DNA of 53,906 bases from Alphaproteobacteria bacterium (lineage in GTDB: Bacteria > Pseudomonadota > Alphaproteobacteria > SHWA01): contig SHWA01000007.1 of the NCBI GenBank assembly GCA_009693995.1, positions 1 through 53,906 of the forward strand. Direction: 5' to 3'. Below, in pieces: positions 26,968 through 35,497 of the stretch (within the stretch, counting starts at the first letter, position 1; each line of letters begins with the position of its first letter). The position numbers and the translations under genes were made by a program. The notes under the pieces were generated by a model. It saw only the letters and a program-made list of their open reading frames with translations. It searched no databases and was not told the origin of the DNA.

Positions 26968-27425
26968 TGCGCGCCCGCTGCCTCGCCCTGGTGCTGGTCC
27001 TGCTGGCGGCCGGGGCGCGGGCCGAGACGGTGCTGCCCGACCCCGCCAGCGAGGCGCGCGCGGTCGAGCTGCACAAGTCGCTCCGCTGCCTGGTTTGCCA
27101 GAACCAGTCGATCCACGATTCCAATGCCGACCTGGCCGTGGACTTGCGCCAGATCGTGCGCGAGCGCGTCGCCGCCGGGGAGAGCGACGCGGGCGTGGTC
27201 GACTACGTGGTCCGGCGCTACGGCGATTTTGTGCTGTTGCGGCCGCCGGTGAAGGCCTCGACCTATCTGCTCTGGTTCGGGCCGGCCTTGATCCTCCTGG
27301 CCGGTGCGACCGCTGCCTTCCGCTTCCTGCGCCGCGCCCGGGCGGCGGGGTTGGGCGCCCCCGCACCCCTGAGTGATCAGGAACGGCGCACCCTTGCCGC
27401 GCTTCGGGATGGGCGCGAGCCGTGA
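26964..27425 (+). CDS. ccmH: cytochrome c maturation protein CcmH
   Basis: 153 aa. A signal peptide (MMRARCLALVLVLLAAGARA) is followed by the three-helix domain with redox motif LRCLVCQNQSIHDSNADLA (CXXC) and a C-terminal membrane helix. It presents reduced apocytochrome c to CcmF. This is the short, alphaproteobacterial form; the CcmI function is encoded separately just downstream (TGATG overlap). Confidence 0.94.
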   Translation: MMRARCLALVLVLLAAGARAETVLPDPASEARAVELHKSLRCLVCQNQSIHDSNADLAVDLRQIVRERVAAGESDAGVVDYVVRRYGDFVLLRPPVKASTYLLWFGPALILLAGATAAFRFLRRARAAGLGAPAPLSDQERRTLAALRDGREP

Positions 27426-28843
27426 TGCTCTGGCTGCTGCTGATCGCGCTCACCCTGGTGGTGCTGCTGCTCCTGCTGCGGCCGCTGGTGGGTGCCCGGT
27501 CGGCGACACCGCCGCGCATCGCCTACGATCTCGAGGTCTACCAGGAACAGTTGCGCGAGCTCGACCGCGACGTGGCCGCCGGCACCCTTGGGCCGGCCGA
27601 GGCGGGGGCGGCCCGCCTCGAGGTGGAGCGGCGCATGCTGGCCGCCTTGAAGGAGCCGGCCGAGTCGACGCCGCTGCCGAGTGCGGCGCCGCGCCCCTCC
27701 CTGGTCGCCGCCGGCCTGTTGGCGGTCGCACTGCCGGCGTTCGCCCTCGGCCTCTATGCGTCACGCGGCGCGCCGACCTTGAGCGACCAGCCGCTCGCGG
27801 CGCGGGTCCCCGGCGGTGCGACGGTCGCGGGTCAAGGCATGCCCGCCGACATGGACAGCGCCATCGCCGGCCTGAAGGAGCGCCTGGCGCGGGAACCAGG
27901 CAACGTCGAGGGCTGGCTCCTGCTCGGGCGCTCGCTCGCGGTGCTGGGCCGGTGGGCGGAGGGCGCCCAGGCGCTGCAGGGCGGGCTCGCGCCCACGGCA
28001 CGCGATCCCGAGCTCGCCGCCATGCTGGCCGAACACCAGACCTTCGCCGCCGATGGCGCGGTGACGGCCGCGGCCCAGGCGCTCTTCGTCGAGGTGCTGC
28101 TGCGCCGGCCCGAGCATCCGGGTGCCCGGTTCTACCTGGCGCTCGCGCGTTACCAGGGGGGCGACAAGGCGACGGCGCTGGCCGCCTGGTCGGAACTCGC
28201 CGCCCGCCTGTCGCCCGAGACGCCGTGGCTGCCGGCGCTCCGGCAACGGATCGCGGCGACCGCGGCCGAGGTCGGCGTGGCAGTGCCGAAAATCGCCGCC
28301 GCCCCGGCGCCGGAACCGGTGGTCCAGCCCGCTGCGCCGGCAGCGCCGGGACCGACCCAGGCTGACGTCCAGGCGGCGCAGCAGATGTCCGAAGCCGACC
28401 GGGCACAGATGATCCAGGGCATGGTTGCGCGCCTCACGGATCGGCTGCGAGAGAACCCCGAGGACATCGACGGCTGGCGGCGCCTCGCCCGCGCCCAGGC
28501 GGTGCTGGGCGAGCGGAGCAAGGCGCGCGATGCCTTCGCCGAGGCCGCGCGCCGGGTGCCGGGGGAGGTCGCGCTCCAGGCCGACTACGCCAACGCCATC
28601 GTGATCGCCGCCGCCGATCCGGAGCAGGTGCCGGGCGAAGCGGTTGCCCAATACCGCCGCGTCCTTGATCTGGACAACCGCCATCCGGCGGCGCTCTGGC
28701 ATCTTGGCCTGGCCGAGGCGCAGGCCGGCAACCCGGAGGCGGCGCGCAGCTACTGGGAGCGGCTGCTGGCGGCCCTCCCCCCCGGCGGCCAGGACGCGCG
28801 CGCGGTGCAGAGTTCCCTGGATCGGCTCAAGTCCTTACAATAG
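27425..28843 (+). CDS. ccmI: apocytochrome c chaperone CcmI (TPR)
   Basis: 472 aa. The N-terminus has two membrane helices (about residues 2-20 and 90-108) around a cytoplasmic loop with YDLEVYQEQLRELDRDVAAG, a CcmI hallmark. The periplasmic part has tetratricopeptide-like repeats in two blocks (about residues 140-215 and 345-460) joined by a Pro/Ala-rich linker near residues 290-310. It binds the C-terminal helix of apocytochrome c. Start ATG 27425; a GTG at 27422 is possible. Ends the ccm series. Confidence 0.9.
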   Translation: MLWLLLIALTLVVLLLLLRPLVGARSATPPRIAYDLEVYQEQLRELDRDVAAGTLGPAEAGAARLEVERRMLAALKEPAESTPLPSAAPRPSLVAAGLLAVALPAFALGLYASRGAPTLSDQPLAARVPGGATVAGQGMPADMDSAIAGLKERLAREPGNVEGWLLLGRSLAVLGRWAEGAQALQGGLAPTARDPELAAMLAEHQTFAADGAVTAAAQALFVEVLLRRPEHPGARFYLALARYQGGDKATALAAWSELAARLSPETPWLPALRQRIAATAAEVGVAVPKIAAAPAPEPVVQPAAPAAPGPTQADVQAAQQMSEADRAQMIQGMVARLTDRLRENPEDIDGWRRLARAQAVLGERSKARDAFAEAARRVPGEVALQADYANAIVIAAADPEQVPGEAVAQYRRVLDLDNRHPAALWHLGLAEAQAGNPEAARSYWERLLAALPPGGQDARAVQSSLDRLKSLQ

Positions 28844-28869
28844 TGGCTCTTTGCCGCCGAGAGCCGCCC

Positions 28870-30237
28870 ATGCGCACCTATGACAACGTGCTGGAGATGA
28901 TCGGCGGCACGCCGATGTTGCGCCTCGCGCGCATGGATGCCGGGCCGTGCACCCTCTTCGCCAAGCTCGAGATGCAGAACCCCGGCGGCTCGATCAAGGA
29001 CCGCATCGGCCTCGCCATGGTTGAGGCGGCGGAGCGCGAGGGCCGCATCAGCCCGGGCGGCACCCTGGTCGAGGCGACCGCCGGCAATACCGGGCTCGGC
29101 CTGGCCCTGGTCGCGGCGCAGAAGGGCTACCGGCTGATCGTGGTGATGCCCGACAAGATGAGCCGCGAAAAGGTGGCGCACCTGCGCGCGCTCGGCGCCG
29201 AGGTGGTGATGACCCGCTCCGACGTCGGCAAGGGCCATCCCGAATACTACCAGGACCTGGCCGCCCGGCTCGCCAAGGAGAAAGCCAACGCCTTCTTCGT
29301 CAACCAGTTTGCGAACCCGGCCAACGTCCGCGCCCACGAGGAGGGCACCGGCCCCGAGATCTGGGAGCAGACCGGGCACCGGGTCGACGCCGTGGTCTGC
29401 GGGGTGGGGAGCGGCGGCACCCTGACCGGCGTCGGCCGCTTTCTCAAGCGCCAGTCGCCCGGCACGAAGATGATCCTGGCCGATCCCGAGGGGTCGGTGC
29501 TGGCGCCCCTGATCGCGACCGGCCACATGCCGAACGCCGGCTCCTGGCTGGTGGAAGGCATGGGCGAGGACTTCGTGCCCCCCATCTGCGACCTGTCGCT
29601 GGTGGACCAGGCGATCACGGTTTCCGACCGCGAGTCGTTCCTGGCGGCGCGCGAGATCCTGGCGCGCGAGGGTTTGCTGGTCGGCTCCTCCGCCGGCTGC
29701 ATCGTCGCCGCGGCGCTCCGCTGGTGCCGGGCGCAAACGGCGCCGCAGCGGATGGTTGCCATCGTTCCTGATTCGGGCGCCAAGTACCTCTCCAAGATGT
29801 TCAACGACTATTGGATGCTGGACCAGGGCTTCCTCGACCGGCCGCACCATGGCAACCTGCGCGACCTGGTCGCCCGCTCGCACACCGCCCACGAGGACTA
29901 TGTGGTCGGCCCCAGTGAGACCTTGATGAACGCCTACGGGCGGATGAAGCTCTACGACGTCTCCCAGTTGCCGGTGATCGACCAGGACCGGATCGTCGGC
30001 ATCATCGACGAATCCGATCTCCTGATCGCGGTGTTCGGCCACGAGCAGGCGTTCAAGGAACCGGTGGCCAAGCACATGACGGCCCGGGTCGAGACCGTGG
30101 CCGTGGATGCGCCGGTCGCTGCGCTGATGCCGATCCTGCGCGCGGAGCGGGTGCCGATCGTCATGGACGGCGCCACCTTCGTCGGCCTGATCACGCGCAT
30201 CGACCTGCTGAACTACCTCAGGCGCAAGGTGGCGTGA
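28870..30237 (+). CDS. cystathionine beta-synthase
   Basis: 455 aa. An N-terminal PLP fold-II domain (GGTPMLRL; PLP lysine in NPGGSIKDRIG; phosphate loop GVGSGGTLTGVGR; EATAGNTGLGLAL) is followed by a C-terminal pair of CBS domains (about residues 335-455). It condenses homocysteine with serine to cystathionine. The CBS pair may sense S-adenosylmethionine or nucleotides, as in eukaryotic enzymes. The start is ATG 28870. The next gene overlaps by one base and encodes the partner enzyme, giving a complete reverse transsulfuration pair. A plain cysteine synthase is less likely because of the CBS tail. Confidence 0.88.
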   Translation: MRTYDNVLEMIGGTPMLRLARMDAGPCTLFAKLEMQNPGGSIKDRIGLAMVEAAEREGRISPGGTLVEATAGNTGLGLALVAAQKGYRLIVVMPDKMSREKVAHLRALGAEVVMTRSDVGKGHPEYYQDLAARLAKEKANAFFVNQFANPANVRAHEEGTGPEIWEQTGHRVDAVVCGVGSGGTLTGVGRFLKRQSPGTKMILADPEGSVLAPLIATGHMPNAGSWLVEGMGEDFVPPICDLSLVDQAITVSDRESFLAAREILAREGLLVGSSAGCIVAAALRWCRAQTAPQRMVAIVPDSGAKYLSKMFNDYWMLDQGFLDRPHHGNLRDLVARSHTAHEDYVVGPSETLMNAYGRMKLYDVSQLPVIDQDRIVGIIDESDLLIAVFGHEQAFKEPVAKHMTARVETVAVDAPVAALMPILRAERVPIVMDGATFVGLITRIDLLNYLRRKVA

Positions 30238-31406
30238 TGGCGGCGCGCAGCAACCGGCCCGGGTTCCACACCCGCGCCATCCACGCCGGCCAGTCGCCCG
30301 ACCCGACTACGGGGGCGGTGATCACGCCGATCTACGCCACCTCGACCTACGTCCAGGAGAGCCCGGGCGTCCACAAGGGCTATGAATACAGCCGCACCCA
30401 GAACCCGACCCGCATGGCGTTCGAGCGCTGTGTCGCCGATCTCGAAGGCGGCAGTGCCGGCTTCGCCTTCGCCTCGGGCATGGCGGCGACGGCGACGATC
30501 TTGGAGCTCCTGGACACGGGCGATCACGTGCTCGCGGTCGATGACCTCTATGGCGGCACCTATCGCCTGTTCGAGCGGGTGCGCCGGCGCTCGGCCGGCC
30601 TCGACTTCGGCTTTTCGGGTTTGGGGAGCGAGGCCGAGATCCTCGCGGCGCTCCGCCCCAAGACCCGCATGATCTGGGTCGAGACGCCGACCAACCCGCT
30701 GCTCAAGCTGGTCGACCTCGCCCTGATCGCGAAGGTGGCGCGCACGCGCGGCATCCTGACGGTGGCCGACAACACCTTTGCCAGTCCCTTCGTGCAGCGC
30801 CCGCTCGAGCTCGGCTTCGACCTGGTGGTGCACTCCGTCACCAAGTATCTGAACGGCCACTCCGACATGGTCGGCGGCGTGGCCCTGGTGGGGGAGAACG
30901 CCGAGCTCCGCGGCCGCCTCGCCTTCCTGCAGAACGCGGTCGGCGCCATCGCCTCGCCTTTCGACAGCTTTCTCGCGCTGCGCGGCCTGAAGACCCTCGG
31001 CCTCCGCATGGAGCGCCACTCGGCCAACGCGCAAACGATCGCCGAATGGCTGGAGCGGCACCCGAAGGTGGGACGGGTCTACTATCCGGGCCTGCCCTCG
31101 CACCCCAACCACGCCCTCGCCAGGCGCCAGATGCACGGCTTCGGCGGCATGGTGACGGTGGTACTCAAGGCCGACCTCGCCGGCGCGCGCCGATTCCTGG
31201 AACGCTGTCAGGTGTTCGCCCTGGCCGAGAGCCTGGGCGGGGTCGAGAGCCTGATCGAGCACCCGGCGATCATGACCCACGCCTCGCTGCCGGCGGAGGT
31301 GCGGGCGAATCTCGGCATCGGCGACGGCCTGGTACGCCTTTCGGTCGGAGTCGAGGACGTGGACGATTTGATCGCCGACCTGACGGCGGCACTCGCCGCC
31401 GTGTGA
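30237..31406 (+). CDS. cystathionine gamma-synthase/gamma-lyase
   Basis: 389 aa PLP fold-I Cys/Met-metabolism enzyme. TRAIHAGQSPDPTTGAVITP, YSRTQNPTRMAFE, FASGMAATATILELL, TPTNPLLKLVDL and the PLP-lysine site HSVTKYLNGHSDMVGG are present, as is SLGGVESLIEHPAIMTH near the end. Coupled to cystathionine beta-synthase (shared base at 30237), it most likely acts as the gamma-lyase, making cysteine from cystathionine; sequence alone does not separate lyase from synthase. Start ATG 30237 (GTG 30234 is an alternative). Confidence 0.88.
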   Translation: MAARSNRPGFHTRAIHAGQSPDPTTGAVITPIYATSTYVQESPGVHKGYEYSRTQNPTRMAFERCVADLEGGSAGFAFASGMAATATILELLDTGDHVLAVDDLYGGTYRLFERVRRRSAGLDFGFSGLGSEAEILAALRPKTRMIWVETPTNPLLKLVDLALIAKVARTRGILTVADNTFASPFVQRPLELGFDLVVHSVTKYLNGHSDMVGGVALVGENAELRGRLAFLQNAVGAIASPFDSFLALRGLKTLGLRMERHSANAQTIAEWLERHPKVGRVYYPGLPSHPNHALARRQMHGFGGMVTVVLKADLAGARRFLERCQVFALAESLGGVESLIEHPAIMTHASLPAEVRANLGIGDGLVRLSVGVEDVDDLIADLTAALAAV

Positions 31407-31437
31407 GCGAGGGAACATCGAGAAGGGGGAGCGGAAA

Positions 31438-31656
31438 ATGGAGCTGCTGCGAGACCGCCGCGTGGGCCAAGCCCTGGTGATCGCCGGGGTCCTGTTCAAC
31501 AACTGGGTCTATCTGAACGACATCGTCCTCGACAAGCACGAGGGCTTCATCTGGCTCGGCGAGCTCGGCTACGCCGGGGTGGTGGCCGGCCTGGTTGCGA
31601 TCGTGGCCGGGCTCTGGGTGATGCTACGCGCCGCAAGTACCGCCCCGCCCGCTTGA
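31438..31656 (+). CDS. small two-helix membrane protein of unknown function
   Basis: 72 aa. Hydrophobic segments at about residues 10-27 and 43-64 flank a loop with DIVLDKHEGFIW. GAAGGGGGAGCGG precedes the ATG 5-10 bp away, a convincing ribosome site, and codon use resembles neighbours, so I think it is real. I do not recognise a family. It is co-directional with the transsulfuration genes (31-bp gap) and convergent with folD. Confidence 0.6.
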   Translation: MELLRDRRVGQALVIAGVLFNNWVYLNDIVLDKHEGFIWLGELGYAGVVAGLVAIVAGLWVMLRAASTAPPA

Positions 31657-31673
31657 CGCGGGCGCGCCCCGTC
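31655..31673. terminator. possible bidirectional terminator between convergent genes
   Basis: A 10-bp palindrome GGGCGCGCCC (31660-31669) with flanking GACGC/CGTC can fold into a stem that spans the stop codons of both the small membrane gene and folD. There is no T-run. Confidence 0.35.
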
Positions 31674-32568
31674 AGGCGCCGGGATCGGCCGGCACCGCGA
31701 CCCCCGCCTGGCGGCAGGCGGCGGTGAGGGTGTTTTCCAGCAGGCACGCGATGGTCATCGGCCCGACCCCGCCGGGGACCGGGGTGATGGCGCCGGCGAC
31801 CCGCTTGGCCTCCTGGAAGGCCACGTCGCCGACCAGGCGGCTCTTGCCGTCGGCGCCGGTGATACGGTTGATGCCGACGTCGATCACGGTCGCGCCCGGC
31901 GCGATCCAGTCGCCCTTGACCATCTCCGGCTTGCCGACGGCGGCGATCAGGATCTCGGCGCGGCGCGCCTCGGCGGCGAGGTCGCGGGTGCGGCTGTGGG
32001 CGATGGTCACCGTGCAGTGGGCGCCGAGCAGGAGCTGGGCCATCGGCTTGCCGACGATGTTGGAGCGCCCCAGCACGAGCGCCCGCTTGCCCGTGAGGTC
32101 GCCGAGGGTCTCCTTCAGCAGCATCAGGCACCCCAAGGGCGTGCAGGGCACCATGGCCGCCTGGCCGGTGGCGAGCCGGCCGGCATTGATGACGTGGAAG
32201 CCGTCCACGTCCTTGGCGGGATCGATGGCGTCGATCACCGCGGCCTCGTCCACCTGATCCGGGAGGGGGAGCTGCACGAGGATGCCGTGGACGCGCGCAT
32301 CTGCGTTCAGTGCCCGCACCTTCGCCAAAACGTCCGCGGCGCTGGCGCCGGCCGGCAGGCGGTCCTCGAACGAGGCGATGCCGGCTTCGACCGTCGCCTT
32401 GCCCTTGGCGCGGACATAGACCTGGCTCGCCGGATCCGTGCCGACCAGCAGCACGGCGAGGCCGGGGGTGACGCCGTGCGCCGCCTTGAGCAGGGCCACG
32501 CGCCGCCCCACGCTCGCGCGCACGCGCTCCGCGACCGCCTTGCCGTCGATGATCCGCGCCTCAGCCAT
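31672..32568 (-). CDS. folD: methylenetetrahydrofolate dehydrogenase/cyclohydrolase
   Basis: 298 aa bifunctional one-carbon enzyme (5,10-methylene-THF to 10-formyl-THF, NADP). The active-site lysine motif [15 protein letters not shown], the [20 protein letters not shown] segment, the Rossmann motif [18 protein letters not shown] and [10 protein letters not shown] are intact. The start [12 protein letters not shown] (ATG at 32568) is the family start. The frame is open further to an ATG at 32682, which would add 38 residues, but these come from the wrecked DUF167 gene upstream and are explained by its 11-bp duplication. Confidence 0.95.
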   Translation of the reverse strand: MAEARIIDGKAVAERVRASVGRRVALLKAAHGVTPGLAVLLVGTDPASQVYVRAKGKATVEAGIASFEDRLPAGASAADVLAKVRALNADARVHGILVQLPLPDQVDEAAVIDAIDPAKDVDGFHVINAGRLATGQAAMVPCTPLGCLMLLKETLGDLTGKRALVLGRSNIVGKPMAQLLLGAHCTVTIAHSRTRDLAAEARRAEILIAAVGKPEMVKGDWIAPGATVIDVGINRITGADGKSRLVGDVAFQEAKRVAGAITPVPGGVGPMTIACLLENTLTAACRQAGVAVPADPGA

Positions 32569-32690
32569 GGGCCAGACACTCCTCGAAGTGGCGGAGGAGC
32601 GCGACGGGCTCGCCCCGCACGGTGCCCGCACGGTGATGGTCTTGCGCCGCGCGCCGGGGCACGGAACGGGCTCGGGCGCCATCGCCTCAG
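32561..32690 (-). pseudogene. DUF167 (YggU-type) gene remnant, 5'-deleted and frameshifted
   Basis: In many proteobacteria a DUF167 gene of about 100 codons sits next to yggT, and in alphaproteobacteria commonly before folD. Here only its last 30-35 codons remain. One frame reads GARRKTITV and another continues [17 protein letters not shown] to a TGA at 32563-32561 that overlaps the folD ATG. A perfect 11-bp tandem duplication separates the two frames; removing one copy gives the continuous DUF167-like C-terminus [20 protein letters not shown]. The N-terminal two thirds are absent: the remnant abuts the yggT stop directly. Seen in the sequence: duplication and frame switch. Inferred: ancestral gene identity. 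Confidence 0.72.
32614..32635. repeat. 11-bp tandem duplication
   Basis: CCCGCACGGTG occurs twice head to tail (32614-32624 and 32625-32635). It shifts the reading frame of the DUF167 remnant on the minus strand. Confidence 0.95.
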
Positions 32691-32968
32691 CTGATGAAGA
32701 ACTCGTGCAGCAGGTTGCGCGCGAACACGATCAGGAGGATCAGGACGATCGGGCTCACGTCGATGCCGCCGAGACTGGGCAGGTAGCGGCGGAACCGGCC
32801 GAGCACCGGCTCGGTCGCCCGGCGCAGGAAGTCGCTGATCAACCAGACCACGCGGTTCTGGGTGTTGATCACGTTGAACGCGATCAGCCAGCTCATCACG
32901 ACCGCCACGATCACGACCCACATGTAGAGCTCGAGGATCGTGTCGATCAGCAGATAGAGTGAGACCAT
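32687..32968 (-). CDS. YggT-family membrane protein
   Basis: 93 aa with two hydrophobic helices. [18 protein letters not shown], then the soluble [20 protein letters not shown] and [17 protein letters not shown] are the YggT signature. The family is linked to membrane integrity, osmotic tolerance and, in plants and cyanobacteria, thylakoid or division-related roles. The stop is immediately followed by the DUF167 remnant. The C-terminus is normal, so the deletion spared it. Confidence 0.9.
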   Translation of the reverse strand: MVSLYLLIDTILELYMWVVIVAVVMSWLIAFNVINTQNRVVWLISDFLRRATEPVLGRFRRYLPSLGGIDVSPIVLILLIVFARNLLHEFFIS

Positions 32969-33056
32969 TGCCCGCCGCCGCCCCTTCGCCCCGCCGGTGC
33001 CGCCCCGCCAGGTGCGGGCGCAGTATAGCCATTCGATCGGGCCCGGCCAGTGCCCC

Positions 33057-34487
33057 TCAGGCGAGCCGGGCGAGGTCCGGCAGGGGCCGGGCGGTCTCCG
33101 GCGCCCCGGCCAGCAACTGTTCGAGGGCGTGGGCGACGCCGAGCACGAACCGGTCGGCGCGCCTGGGCCCGATCACCTGCAGGCCGAAGGGCAGCCCGGT
33201 CGGCCCCAGGCCGCAGGGGATCACGGCGGCCGGGTGGGTGGTCAGCGTCATGCCATAGGCGAGGGCCATCCAGTGGAAATAGCTCTCGAGCGGCTTGCCG
33301 TTGATATGGGTGCAGTAGAGCTGCTCGACGGGGAAGGGCGGCACCGAAGCGGCCGGAGTCACCAGCACGTCGAACTCGGCGAAGAAGGGCTGCACGCGGC
33401 GGTAGAGGCGCGTTTGCGCGGCTTGCGCCCAGGCGGCGTCGGCCAAGGTCATCTTCAGGCCGTCGGCGATGTTGCCGCGCACGTTGGGGCCGAGCAGGTC
33501 GGGCGTCTGCTCGTAGTGCTCACGGTAGGAGGCGACGTAGTTGACCGCGCGCAGGGTCGCGAAGATGCGGCTCGCCTCGGCGAGGTCGGGCGCCGCCTCG
33601 GCGCTGGCGCGAAACGCCGGGGCGAGGGCGCGAAGGCGGGCGCGGAACGTGGCACGCACGCCGTCGTCCACGGGCGCGAAGCCGAGATCTTCCGACCAGG
33701 CGAGGCGCAGGCGCGCAAGATCGACCGGGGGCGGCTGACTAAAATCACCTGCGGGCAGCGTGCCGGCGAGGGGGTCGGCGGCATCCTCGCCGACCATGGC
33801 GGCGAGGAGGAGCGCGGTGTCGGCGACGCTCCGCCCCATCGGCCCCTGGACCGAGAGCGGCGTCCAGCCCACGGCACGCCGGTCGGACGGGACCAGGCCG
33901 GGCGAGGGGCGGAAGCCGACGATGCCGCACATGGAAGCCGGCGTGCGCAGGCTGCCGCCGGTGTCGGAGCCGGTCGCGATCGGCACCATGTCGGTGGCCA
34001 GCGCGACCGCGGTCCCGCCTGACGAGCCGCCGCAGGTGAGCGCCGCGTCGAACGGGTTGCGGGTCGGCCCGTAGACCAGGTTGGTGGTGTTGCCGCCGGC
34101 GCCGAACTCGGGCGTGTTGGTCTTGCCGACGACGATGGCACCGGCACGGCGCAACTCGGCCACCACGCGCTCGTCCGCTGTCGGCACATGGTCGGCGAAC
34201 ACGCGCGAGCCCCAGGTGGTGCGCAGCCCCTCGGTCGCGCTCAAGTCCTTGATGCCGATGGGGAGGCCGTGCAGCAGGGGGAGCGGCCCGCCCGCCATCA
34301 CCGCCGCCTCGGCTGCCCGCGCCTCGGCCTTGGCGCGCTCCACCGCGAAGGCGACGAAGGCGTTGAGCCGCGGGTTGGTGGCCTGGATGCGGGCGAGGCA
34401 CGAGTCCAACAGCTCGACCGGCGAGAGCGCCTTGCGGCCGATGAGCGCGCGCGCCGCCACGGCGGAGAGGGCGCAGGGTTCGGTCAT
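33057..34487 (-). CDS. amidase signature-family hydrolase
   Basis: 476 aa. The Ser-cisSer-Lys triad is visible: Lys in LPIGIKDLSATEG, the cis-Ser and nucleophile in CGGSSGGTAVALATD and ATGSDTGGSLRTPASMCG. It hydrolyses an amide (or aryl amide/nitrile-derived amide) to acid and ammonia; substrate unknown. It is full length, unlike the second amidase at 38.7-39.3 kb. AAGGAG precedes the ATG at 34487. It lies downstream of four exporter genes on the same strand. Confidence 0.9.
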   Translation of the reverse strand: MTEPCALSAVAARALIGRKALSPVELLDSCLARIQATNPRLNAFVAFAVERAKAEARAAEAAVMAGGPLPLLHGLPIGIKDLSATEGLRTTWGSRVFADHVPTADERVVAELRRAGAIVVGKTNTPEFGAGGNTTNLVYGPTRNPFDAALTCGGSSGGTAVALATDMVPIATGSDTGGSLRTPASMCGIVGFRPSPGLVPSDRRAVGWTPLSVQGPMGRSVADTALLLAAMVGEDAADPLAGTLPAGDFSQPPPVDLARLRLAWSEDLGFAPVDDGVRATFRARLRALAPAFRASAEAAPDLAEASRIFATLRAVNYVASYREHYEQTPDLLGPNVRGNIADGLKMTLADAAWAQAAQTRLYRRVQPFFAEFDVLVTPAASVPPFPVEQLYCTHINGKPLESYFHWMALAYGMTLTTHPAAVIPCGLGPTGLPFGLQVIGPRRADRFVLGVAHALEQLLAGAPETARPLPDLARLA

Positions 34488-34609
34488 GGCGTGGTCTCCT
34501 TCCCCAGTCGTTTGGCGCGGCGCGCGCCGAGCATGCCATGGATTCCGTCGGCCACCACCAGGACGGCACCACGGCCAGCGGGCTCCCGTGGGTCGCAGGA
34601 CGCGCGGCC
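34484..34609 (-). other. open stretch between EamA-1 and amidase, possible gene-end remnant
   Basis: Directly after the EamA-1 stop the same frame stays open for 41 codons and ends in a TGA that overlaps the amidase ATG (ATGA). It includes GAVLVVADGIHGMLGARRAK, which looks like a real protein C-terminus, but has no start codon with a ribosome site and I cannot name a family. It may be the tail of a deleted gene. It may equally be chance openness in GC-rich DNA. Confidence 0.3.
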
Positions 34610-35497
34610 TCAACCCGGACGGACCCGGCTTTCCCGGTACGAGACGTAGATGCCGCTCGCCGCGACCACGCCGGCGCCGGCGATGGTCCAGGCATCGGGC
34701 AGGTGGTCGAATACCGTGTAGCCGGCGATGGTACCCCAGATCAGGGACGTGTAGCCGAGCGGCGAGAGCAGCGACGCCTCGGCGTAGCGGAAGGCGAAGA
34801 TGGTCAGCAAGTGCGACACCCCGCCCAGGATGCCCATCAATACCATCAACATGAAGCCGGCCCCTGTGGGCGGCCGCCAGAAGAAGGGCGCTACAGCCGC
34901 GAACGTCACGGCGCCGACGGCGGCCATGTAGAAGAGCGTGGTCATCGGATGGTCGCTCGCGCCGAGATAGCGGGTGGCGATCAGATAGAGCGCGAAGGCG
35001 ACCGCCATCGCGATCGGCAGCAGCGCCGCCCAGGTGAACACGGCGGAGCCGGGGCGGATGATGACCAGGGTGCCGACGAACCCGATGGCGACCGCCGCCC
35101 AGCGCCTGGTGCCCACCTTCTCGCCGAGAATCGGCACCGCGAGCGCCGTCACCAGCAGCGGATAGACGTACGTGATCGCGATCTGGTCGGCGATGGGGAG
35201 GAAACTCAGCCCGGCGACGGCGAGCGAGAGCGTGGTGACATGAAGCAGGCCGCGCAGGAGCTGCAGCGGCAACTGCCGGGTGCGGAACAGCCGCATGCCC
35301 ATGACCGGGCCGACACACAGCAGCACCAGCACCAGATGTACCACATAGCGCACCCAGACGATCTGCGGCATGGCGTAGTCCTGGGTCAGCCACTTGGCCA
35401 CGGTGTCGATGCCGGCATAGCAGACGACCGCCGCCGCCATCAGCAGGACGCCGAGCGCTGGCCGCTGGACGACCGTGGCGTGCGGGCTCGCGGTCAC
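34610..35497 (-). CDS. EamA/DMT-superfamily transporter (copy 1)
   Basis: 295 aa, ten predicted helices in two EamA repeats (RhaT/YdcZ-like drug/metabolite transporter superfamily), usually exporters of amino acids or metabolites. The repeat-1 end has YPLLVTALAVPILGEKVGTR, and repeat 2 ends DHLPDAWTIAGAGVVAASG, IYVSYRESRVRPG. The start is GTG 35497, whose GTGA overlaps the stop of copy 2. Its sequence is closest by eye to copy 2 (both end in IYVSYRESR), so these two probably arose by duplication. Confidence 0.86.
   Translation of the reverse strand: MTASPHATVVQRPALGVLLMAAAVVCYAGIDTVAKWLTQDYAMPQIVWVRYVVHLVLVLLCVGPVMGMRLFRTRQLPLQLLRGLLHVTTLSLAVAGLSFLPIADQIAITYVYPLLVTALAVPILGEKVGTRRWAAVAIGFVGTLVIIRPGSAVFTWAALLPIAMAVAFALYLIATRYLGASDHPMTTLFYMAAVGAVTFAAVAPFFWRPPTGAGFMLMVLMGILGGVSHLLTIFAFRYAEASLLSPLGYTSLIWGTIAGYTVFDHLPDAWTIAGAGVVAASGIYVSYRESRVRPG

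Noticed and set aside
32569-32682. FolD starting at the ATG at 32682 (336 aa)
   Set aside because: The extra 38 residues derive from the DUF167 remnant; the family start and conserved N-terminus are at 32568.
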